NCBI GenBank assembly: GCA_963969345.1
Contig: OZ017769.1
Span: 7,009,725 to 7,073,724 of the forward strand
Reading direction: 5' to 3'
DNA from: Turbatrix aceti
Lineage: Eukaryota > Nematoda > Chromadorea > Rhabditida > Panagrolaimidae
Length of the DNA stretch: 64,000 nt
Part shown: positions 56,640 through 64,000 of the stretch, one piece after another
How the letters are laid out: every line of letters starts with the position of its first letter
How positions within the stretch are numbered: position 1 is the stretch's first letter
Program-made: the position numbers and the translations under genes
Notes under the pieces: generated by a model
What the model was told of the DNA's origin: nothing
The model's input: only the letters and a program-made list of their open reading frames with translations
Databases searched by the model: none

Positions 56640-59600
56640 CTGAAAAAGAAAACGTGTAGGTGTGCATAGGTAGGTGGTCTGGTCGTGGTCGGCGTGGGGG
56701 GTAGGGGGGGGCGGCTGGGTTGCGTCACTCCGCTCCCTTTCCTCACGTGTGGCGGGTGTGCTAGGGATTATCTGTCTCTGATTGGGGTAGAAGGGGTACT
56801 GTACGTACGCTACACGGGTACTGTCTGTCTGCGTGGGCTGCCCTGTGCCGTTGAGAGCAAGAAGTCGTTGTTGACCCCGACCCCTGGATTATCTCAGATG
56901 CGAAAAAAATCGATTCATGCCCTCAAAACAAGCCATGCGAATACATTTTTGTGCGGTTTGTGCGTGAATGACTCGTTTAACGCCGACGGCCCCTCGAGAA
57001 GCCCGGCGAAGCGGGCCCAATTGCACCAAAGGTGGTGGGTGCCAGCCCAAAAGTGGCTAATGGAGGCGGTAATGGGCCAAAGTGATGTTGTGAGTGACGG
57101 GACAGGCAGGCACGTCAGCAATCAGACTCGGTCCCTAATTGACCTTCTTCGTGGTCGTCGTCATTTTCGACGAGTTAGCTACTGCGTCAAGACCTCGTAA
57201 AGTTTGTAACTATTTTTTATTAATTAGCCTGCGTCTGAGCAGTAGCAGCAAGGACGACGACGACTACGACGAGCACGGCAGCAGCAGCAGCAACAGCAGC
57301 GGGCAGCGGAAGAAGGGACAGCAGCGACCGAGGCGGCCGCGGCAGTGCCATCGTCCGTCGCTGGCCTGCAGCCAAGCCGCAAGGCACACAGCCGCTACCA
57401 CGCGTGCGTGGTGGCCGCCATGTGCATGCATGTCGAAGCGCAGGCCTAATTTGGAGCAATCGATGGCACGACGACGACGACGACGACGGACAACGACGAC
57501 ACACGCAAAATGGGTACAACAAGAGACAAGACAACACACGGATTTGTGTGACGCGCCGAAAAGTGGAGGGAGAAATGAGGGGGGGGGGAAGCCCTACTTC
57601 GCAGGCTTTGTGCCGGAAGAGGGGGATTGTACCGTAGTTGTGCAGGACAGGACAACAGCACCAGCACCAGTACCAGTACATCAGCTACCGTGGGAGTCTG
57701 TGTTGGGCGATGACCCCCCACCCCGGAGAAGGGAAGGTCAGTCAGTCCACCCACCTTTTTCAACGTCGCAACCGCCATGCTGCCGGCGGGCAGGAAAGAC
57801 GACCACGCTTACAGGCGCCGCGCTGCAGAGGCGCTCTGATCACGATCGCTTGTCCTCACAGACACGTCGTCGTTCACGTCGTGGCAGGCGCGTCCAAGTG
57901 AAGGGCCGTCTTGGGACGTCGTTGCGTCGTCGTTGCCGTAGCTCTCTCCACTGCGCACACGTCGTGTCTTTTTTGCTTTCACTCTGAAAAGCAAACGTGG
58001 TTGGTTGCGGCAAAGGTAGGCAACGAAGAAGACGACGAAGAATGAATGCTTTTCTCGCGTTCGTTCCCTTCCTCGCTCGCTCTCGCACTCGCAGGATGGC
58101 TCGTCTCACACACACTTGCGTTGTCGTCGTCGTCTCCTATCGTAGGGGAAGGAGCGAGCAAGCCCCAATCGATATTATTTATCCTCGTGGATATAGCTTA
58201 GCTCGACTGCAAACGTGTGCGTGAGCGGAGGTGGGCCCCCTTCCAGGTCAATCGATGGATCCCCAGCCAGCATCTACTGCGGGGGGTTGGCGAGCGCGCT
58301 CGACAGCAGCAGCAGCAGCAGCCACGACTCAAGCACCCCCGGAGGCCAGCTGAGACCGCCAGCCAGGCGCGGGGGCGAGAAATGGGATTGAACTTGCACC
58401 CGACCGACCAAGGTCACGGACATGGCCCCCAATGACGTAGCAGCAGTGGGACAACGCTTCTTTCCCCCCCTTGTTTTTTCTCTGGGGCTTGGGCTTCAAA
58501 GCTAACGGCGCGGGAGCGGGCAACTAACCAACCGGGAAGACGACGTGCTCGCTCGTCGGCAACGAGTGCAACGACAGGTAGACGTAACAATTAGACGACA
58601 AAAAAGGAGGCCTCGCCTGCTTCACGCCGGGCTCGTCGCGTAATCGCACCTCCTCCCTCCAAACCTCGCCCAGGACAGGACAGCCCCCGCGTTTGGCCGA
58701 CGACTCTTGTGTTGACAAGGCATCAAAAATCAATAGAAACCAAATTCTTTCGGCATACATGCGCATGCGACAGGAACAAGAACAAGAACAAAAACGAACA
58801 ACCGCGGGAAAAAACAGTTCGTTCACGGAGCAGCGAGCGCAGCAGCGCCAGTTGCGAGAGTCACAATTCACAATTATCGAGCTGGCGACGACGACTAAAG
58901 TTTGAGGAGGACAACAATTGCAGGGGGCGACGGCGAAAATCGAGGCGGCGTGCTGTCGTTGTTTTTCGTGGACACCAGCGCCGGAGGGGGGAAAGTGAGC
59001 GTTATTGACCGACCGGCCCGGCAGGGCAGCGCCAGCACCCACCGCTGCCGGCGGCGGCGGCAGCGGCGGTGGAGGCGGCGGCGGCAGGCAGCCACGGCGG
59101 ATAAACGGGGCCCCGGTCGTCGTTTCGCGCAGCGTCCAGCCAGCCGACAGAAGACAACAACGTGGGGTGCGCTGAGAGGTCAACGGTGAGGGCGAGACGC
59201 AAGCGATCCCCTCTGCTACCGCCGCAAGGGAGGGGGCGTCAGTCATCTTGCACCCACACTCTGAGCGTCGCTCTCACTCTCACTCTCGCTCTTCAAGTGC
59301 ATAGAGCATATAACTTGCGTTTATATTGACAAAAAATTATTTAGAAAGGTGGACGGATGCGCGCGAAGCGAAGGCCGACGACGACGACGTGGCTGTCGGA
59401 TGGAAATCGGGGAAAAAAGGTGGATTTGGCTGCTGCGCGCGTGGACGGGAAGGGAGGGGGGAGGGGAAGCACACGGACGGGGTGGGGTGCACGTAAGCCC
59501 GACCGAGCGCCAGTGCCGCAGATACACTACGACCACCGCCGTCGTCTGTATCTTGGCGGCTGCGGCGGCAGCTGCCTGCTGCCTCTCCCCTTGGATGTTG

Positions 59601-60201
59601 TTGTTTGTGTCATCGATGGCGCAGGGGCAAGGCAATGGTGCTGTCAACGCTTCCGTGAGGACACGCACACGCATGCGCCCCGGATGATTCGAAAAAGAGG
59701 GGAGAAAATGAAGAAAAACGACCAGAGGGACACGGACACGGCCGAGAGCGAGTACAAGTGTGTGGCCTGGCCGCACGACGCCCGCCGCCCTCTTCCAACC
59801 CGATGGATTTGTTCGTTGTTCGTTTGTGCCTCCTCCGGCTGACAGACGACCAGACGCACACGCCGCCGCCGGCTGTCAGCAAGCAGGCAGCCTCGCCTAG
59901 GCTCCCCGGCGACGCACTCACTCCTCCGGGCTTGCTCACATCAGCGGCGGCAGCGCACGCACACTCGACAGCTGACGCGACGCGTACGCTCCTCACCAAG
60001 ATTTTGTCACACTTGCGAGGGCGTCCGAAGCACTGCGCCACCGCCACCGCCGTCGCCGCCGTCGTCGTCGTTGCTGCCGCTCCGGAAAGCAGTCCCCTCG
60101 CCGGCGGGTCTTTGCTAATGAGCCGGCGCCTGCCTTTGCGTGACGACTCCCCCTTTGTATGGCACGAGAGCGTGTTTATCCGACGGCAATCCCTGGCACG
60201 A
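56640..60201. other. Low-complexity region upstream of the RGS gene
   Basis: About 3.5 kb is GC-rich with many triplet runs: GAC/CGA near 57470-57490, GCA near 58300-58322, GGC near 59040-59095, CTCACT near 59270-59292. Open frames occur on both strands but are dominated by Arg/Thr/Pro/Cys runs and change frame with the repeats, so none is called as a gene. The missing first exon(s) and promoter of the RGS gene should be here if the gene is intact. Confidence 0.5.
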
Positions 60202-60507
60202 TCAGTCAACGAAGCGGATAAGACAGCTCTCGCCGAGTTGCGTTGTCTCGAGGCCCTCGTCCTGACGCAGTAGGAGGAGACTTGCACGGATTCGGTCGCA
60301 GGATTGTTGCTTGCCGCCGAGGATGTACGAGAGCTGCCGGAGTGGTCGTGGCAGTGGTGGTGGGGTCAGGTAGAGCTCGGGGTCCACTTCTGGGTCTTCG
60401 ATGAACATGGATGGCGTCGTCGTCGGTGTTGGCGTCGCCTGGGAGGCTGCAAAGGCGGCGAAGAGCAGAACCACACAGAAGAAGAGCTGGGTGACACGAG
60501 CGATCAT
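60202..60507 (-). CDS. Small secreted protein A (paired with divergent paralogue)
   Basis: This single-exon frame encodes 101 residues. The ATG at 60507 opens a strong signal peptide (MIARVTQLFFCVVLLFAAF, cleavage near ASQA). A Thr/Pro-rich stretch (TPTPTTTPS) and an acidic/Pro-rich segment follow. The last 32 residues run from Cys-Asp to the end, with two cysteines 25 positions apart and the tail CLIRFVD. The neighbouring gene B ends in a segment of the same length and pattern. Upstream, a palindromic CCTTATAAGG (60546-60555) lies about 40 bp from the ATG. The family was not recognised; a secreted peptide or surface-coat role can only be guessed. Confidence 0.72.
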   Translation of the reverse strand: MIARVTQLFFCVVLLFAAFAASQATPTPTTTPSMFIEDPEVDPELYLTPPPLPRPLRQLSYILGGKQQSCDRIRASLLLLRQDEGLETTQLGESCLIRFVD

Positions 60508-60788
60508 ATTTCCAGAAGTAAAGCAGAAGTCACCTTTGCGGAGTCCCTTATAAGGCACCTGGGTGCAAATAAGGTACGTACATATCACGCAGGAGTAACT
60601 GCAAGCAAACGGTGCCGTGTGAACACAAACGCTGTGGACAGAGCGCGTCGCAGGTTGAATCACCTTCGCGTGCGCAAACTTTCTCCGGAAGTGTCCGAAT
60701 CACCTGTGCAAACCCGAAGAGAGATAAAAAGCCTGGCCGGGGGGCTTGGTGGTATCATTCGTCCTCTGCACATTCAGTCTTTTGCAAA
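60508..60788. promoter_or_regulatory. Bidirectional promoter of the secreted pair
   Basis: The two ATGs are 281 bp apart. On the gene A side CCTTATAAGG (60546-60555) is both a TATA-like site and a perfect CC(A/T)6GG CArG box. On the gene B side GATAAAAAG (60723-60731) lies 58 bp before its ATG. Three copies of CACCT-N-GTGCAAA-like motifs lie between them: CACCTGGGTGCAAAT at 60556-60570, CACCTTCGCGTGCGCAAAC at 60661-60679 and CACCTGTGCAAACC at 60701-60714. Two contain an E-box (CACCTG). Shared regulation is an inference from this layout. Confidence 0.65.
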
Positions 60789-61340
60789 ATGAAGTTGTCC
60801 ACCTGTCTCATCGCAATCTGCTCCATCGCTCTGGTCGTCGTGGTGTACAGCACCCCTCTGCCCCAGCCCCCCTCCACCCCGGCGCCCGCTACGGCCACGC
60901 CAACCCCTCTCGGCGACACCGACTGCGAAGACAGCTGCCTCTGCGCCGACGACGGCGGCGACGGAGACCACGAAGAACACGGCGGAGAGTCCATCAAGGA
61001 AAAGCGCTGCGGATGCGGCTGCGATTATGGATGTGGATGCTCTTCTTCGTCGTCGTCTTCGTCCTCGGGCAGCGGTTCCAGCGGATCATCCGGAAGTGGT
61101 AGTCGCAGCGAGATCATCGTTGTACCGATGCCGGCTGCCGCAGTTGCGCCTCCTCCCCCGAAGCAGCCTGATTTGACGGGACTCGCCGCTCTCGGTGCCC
61201 TTGCTGGTGGCAGCAAGAGCGCCAGCAGCACCGGTGATGCCTGCGACCAGCTCCGCCTTATTCTGAGCCTCGCAGGGCAGCTGAAAGGCGTTACGCTCAC
61301 TGACATCGCGGGGCGCTGCGTTGTGTCTTACGACGAATAA
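60789..61340 (+). CDS. Small secreted protein B, Cys/Ser/Gly-rich
   Basis: This single-exon frame encodes 183 residues. The signal peptide is MKLSTCLIAICSIALVVVVY, then a Pro/Thr/Ala stretch (TPAPATATPTP). A Cys/acidic segment (DCEDSCLCADD) leads to KEKRCGCGCDYGCGC. A Ser/Gly run of about 25 residues, an Ala/Pro segment and a C-terminal 32-residue module beginning CDQLRLIL and ending CVVSYDE follow. That module has the same cysteine spacing and length as the end of gene A (9 of 32 positions identical by eye). KEKR could be a processing site. The 3' UTR carries repeats of the last codons. The family was not recognised; it is expected to be exported. Confidence 0.78.
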   Translation: MKLSTCLIAICSIALVVVVYSTPLPQPPSTPAPATATPTPLGDTDCEDSCLCADDGGDGDHEEHGGESIKEKRCGCGCDYGCGCSSSSSSSSSGSGSSGSSGSGSRSEIIVVPMPAAAVAPPPPKQPDLTGLAALGALAGGSKSASSTGDACDQLRLILSLAGQLKGVTLTDIAGRCVVSYDE

Positions 61341-61350
61341 TCTGAAATCT

Positions 61351-61422
61351 GATCTGGCGTCGTGTCCTACAACGAAAGAAAAAATTGATCCGGCGTCGTG
61401 TCCTACAACGAAAAAAATAATC
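61351..61422. repeat. 36-bp tandem repeat in the 3' UTR of gene B
   Basis: GATCYGGCGTCGTGTCCTAC followed by AACGAAA and an A-rich end occurs at 61351-61386 and 61387-61422. A third, diverged copy is the last coding segment itself (around 61315-61345, ending in the stop codon). The unit therefore looks like a copied end of the coding sequence. Confidence 0.8.
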
Positions 61423-61564
61423 AGATTGGAACCGCGCCTGTAAAAAAATTGTATGTCTGTAAATTCGTGTTTGTTTTTCGCCTTGAGACCCAATTTGAAT
61501 AAATTCATGTAACAAAATCAACAACAAAAAGAACATCAATAACATCGAAAAAAACAAGCACATG

Positions 61565-63948
61565 TCATTTTTTCTGGTACTGATTTCGCTTGAACGCGCC
61601 TACGATCTTGAGCGGCTGGCAGAGTCGCTTGAAGGTGTCATCCCGGTACCCGCCCCGCACCTCGACAGTCGGCTGCATGAGGTACGGCACGCGGCTGTGC
61701 TTCTGGGCCTGGAAGACGTACTTGGGCGTATTGATATCCAGGCCGAGAGCGAGGACCGTGACAGTGCGCAGGACTCCCGCTTCGATGGGCGTGATGACGT
61801 AGATCGCGCCATTTTCGATCGAGATCGCCCGGATGAAGCCGTAGCCCAGGCAGCAGAGAAACGGCCATTTGACGTCCTTCACGACCGGCCAGTTGTGGAT
61901 CACCTTGTTCGGGAGGTTTTCGCGGCCCATGAGTCGCGTGAACGTGAACGCCTCTTCGGTCAGGCCGGTTGGAAGCTTGCAGAAGGCGACGGTGGACATG
62001 TTGAGTGCCGCGAGGTAGCAGGATTCGTCGAGGACGTAGGACTGAGGAATGGAGATGGCAATGTCTTTGAAGGACACTTCCCGCACGGAAACGTCGTTGA
62101 AGTTTTTGACGTCAGTCTGGAGGGATTTGGCAAAGGTCTGGGCGAGGTAGGAAAACATGCGGTAGTCGCGAAGGGTCTTGGACTTGGGATGGGGCTGGGA
62201 GTTGCCGTTCTGGGCGGTGGAGTACGACGGGAATGACATCTGGTTCGTCGACAGACAGGACGGCTTGAAAGTTGATCGGTGCAAAAAACTCGAACGTAAA
62301 AGAAGATAAACTCACCACAAAAATGGAAGTAGGCGTGTGGTTGATTGAGATGACAGACGTGGGAGCGACCTGGGCAAGGATCTGATGCAGCATGAGCAGG
62401 CCGTTGCCCTCGACCCAGCCACAGGTGTTGACGAAGAGCACGGAGTGACGATCGTCCTTTGTCTTCGCCTTGTAATCCGCCAGGAGCTGGTCGATGATTG
62501 TGTGGTACAGGATGTGGTTGTGTTCGGGGGTCACGTCGCCGTAGAAGTAGGCGTTCTCAAAACTCCGCTTCTGGCAGAAAAAAGACTTGGCTGGAAATTT
62601 TTTTTGATTTCCACAAAGTGATCTAACTTTGAGAAAAATCGACTCAGACTCTCGACAAAGTCGAATCTTTGACTCAGAATCGACTATTTTGACAAAAAAA
62701 TTAGTTCTTCTTAATTCCGATACAAAAAAACATTTTTTAAAGAAAATTTACGAAAAACACCAATTTTATGCAATTTCTAATATTAATGGATTTTGGATAA
62801 AAAAAAATCAAAAATCGATTAAAAAAAGTGAATTTTACCCAAAAAGGTACATTAAAAAAAACAGAATTGCGACAACTTTTTTGAAAAAAAAATTATCGAC
62901 TCCGACTCTCAACGCTCGATTTTGAGTCAGAGTTCGACTCCCGAGTCGAAGTCAGGTGAAACGATCCCCAGACCCCAAAAAAGTCCAAACAACTCACACA
63001 GCAGGGGCTGATCGATGGCGTTGAGCGAGAGAAGACCGGCCGGCGTGAATTCCGGCTGTCCGATATCGCAGTCGAGAATGTGCACCTTTCCAAGCTTGCT
63101 CAGCATGACGTTGGCAAAGTACCGGCACATGGTGCTCTTGCCCGCGCCTTTGGGTCCGACGAAAGCGACGACAGTCCTCCGCGATTGGAAAGCCGAAGAG
63201 AGAAGCGAGTTCGCGATTGAGTTCTTCGCCTTCTTCTGAGCATTGGTGAAGAAAGGGGTCGGCCGGGGGAGCACCACGCAGTACGGCGTCAGCTGGATGA
63301 CGTCGTTTTCTTCAGGAGGAGGGAGGAGGACCTTCTCGTCGACGATCGCTTCGAATTCCTTCAGATTGGCAGCCGGTTCTGTGACCATCACTGCCGCTGT
63401 ATAACCCTGAAAAACGGACAAAAATGAAAAAAAAACATCGGCAAGAGAAACAGAAAAAAAACTGTTTCAACATTTAAAAAAATCGCGGTCAAAAATGTTT
63501 GCGCACCTTGTTCAGAAGATTGTCGTAGTCAGAACGCAGAACATTGAGGTCCTTGAAAAGCGTGGGTTGGGCCGCGTAGTCCGGCAAGTCCTTGCTATCA
63601 TACGCTTCGAATTTGACCTACAACGGACATCTCAGGAGGATAGTCGACCTCTGACGTGAAATTTTGAACTCACAGATGAATGATCATTTCCCGGCATGCA
63701 GAAAGGCGTCATGTCATTGATAGACTCGAATCGCTTCGCCTGCATCGTCGCCCCGAAAGCACGGACTCTGCCGAGGATGACCTGGATGTAGCCAGCGCCC
63801 GCAATGACCAGGGGCACCTTCGGGTGGATGAAGACGGTCCGGTACTTGCGGCAGTTGATCACGCTGTCCGGAAACACGGCTGGCCCATCCTTTGGCCAGC
63901 CTTCCGGAGGATTCACGATCGGCATCAACAAAAATCGGTATTTTTTAC
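61565..63948 (-). CDS. NOL9/Grc3-like polynucleotide 5'-kinase, 5' incomplete
   Basis: Minus-strand exons 63948-63674, 63617-63507, 63406-63000, 62562-62316 and 62263-61565 give about 578 residues; the N-terminus lies beyond the window. NOL9 is a nucleolar kinase that phosphorylates RNA 5' ends during ITS2 removal from pre-rRNA. Signatures are the Walker A P-loop VAFVGPKGAGKST, LDCDIGQPEFTPAG, SVLFVNTCGWVEGNGLLML and the C-terminal GLDINTPKYVFQ with VGAFKRNQYQKK. The 63000/62562 junction is a canonical GT-AG, in-frame solution. However, it lacks about ten residues present in relatives (the GPPFTH region), so a small exon may be missed or the ends may differ. This intron carries GACTC-rich direct repeats. 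Confidence 0.83.
62639..62955. repeat. GACTC-rich direct repeat pair flanking AT-rich DNA in NOL9 intron
   Basis: ATCGACTCAGACTCTC at 62639-62654 and ATCGACTCCGACTCTC at 62895-62910 begin two related segments of about 48 and 60 bp. Each is dense in GACTC/GAGTC words, some in inverted order. They enclose about 200 bp of almost pure A/T, resembling a small non-autonomous element inserted in the intron. Confidence 0.65.
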
Positions 63949-64000
63949 CTGAGAAAAGAAGAAAAAAAGCAAAAAATGTGAAAAACGAAGAAAAGTTGTT

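Noticed and set aside
57139..57987. 282-codon Arg/Thr-rich plus-strand frame
   Set aside because: Made of GAC/CGA repeat translations; no domain, weak start, and no splice-consistent partner exons.
58524..59246. Pro- and Cys-rich minus-strand frame upstream of the RGS gene
   Set aside because: Composition follows triplet repeats in the DNA, and similar open frames exist on the other strand. No signal of selection for protein.

Overview
This window is eukaryotic nuclear DNA from an animal, most likely a nematode; the species cannot be told. Short GC-rich exons are separated by mostly 45-60 bp AT-rich introns that nearly all end in a T-run plus CAG, the nematode-type 3' splice site. Several genes also have an acceptor-like T-run/AG a few bases before the first ATG, as trans-spliced genes do. 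The gene set is metazoan: nicotinic receptor, progranulin, NG2/CSPG4, peptide amidating lyase, R7-type RGS. Gene models below were assembled by hand from reading frames plus GT-AG (once GC-AG) junctions. Every multi-exon model listed as complete sums to a whole number of codons.

Layout. 1-6 kb (+): 3' half of COG3, an alpha7-type nicotinic acetylcholine receptor subunit, and progranulin. 6-7.2 kb: AT-rich spacer holding a decayed copy of part of the Pcf11 gene. 7.3-10.2 kb (+): Nup107. 10.9-11.9 kb (-): stand-alone peptidylglycine amidating lyase. 13.6-21.4 kb (+): CSPG4/NG2-like proteoglycan. 21.5-25.1 kb (-): large secreted PAN/apple protein. 27.6-30.2 kb (-): Ku70. 30.8-32.7 kb (-): RING protein with an Asn/Gly/Arg-rich tail, head-to-head with an unrecognised gene at 33.0-35.0 kb (+). 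35.5-40.0 kb (+): Pcf11. 40.7-42.4 kb (+): hnRNP F/H-type RNA-binding protein. 43.8-45.0 kb (+): GATA-type zinc finger protein. 45.5-50.1 kb (-): DUF1399/GRDP-like protein with a Cys/Gly tail. 51.5-53.3 kb (-): mitochondrial ATP synthase alpha. 54.8-56.6 kb (-): R7-type RGS protein, 5' end not found. 60.2-61.3 kb: a divergent pair of small secreted proteins that look like paralogues. 61.6-63.9 kb (-): NOL9-like polynucleotide kinase, running off the right edge.

Most genes are unrelated housekeeping, nuclear or neuronal genes, with no operon-like functional grouping evident. Some share themes: COG3 (Golgi traffic), Nup107 (nuclear pore), Pcf11 and the hnRNP F/H protein (mRNA processing), NOL9 (rRNA processing). 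The receptor, the RGS protein and the amidating lyase all fit neuronal or neuropeptide signalling. The least explained parts are the secreted gene pair with its compact shared promoter, the Pcf11-derived fragment, the unrecognised gene at 33-35 kb and the 3.5 kb low-complexity tract upstream of the RGS gene.
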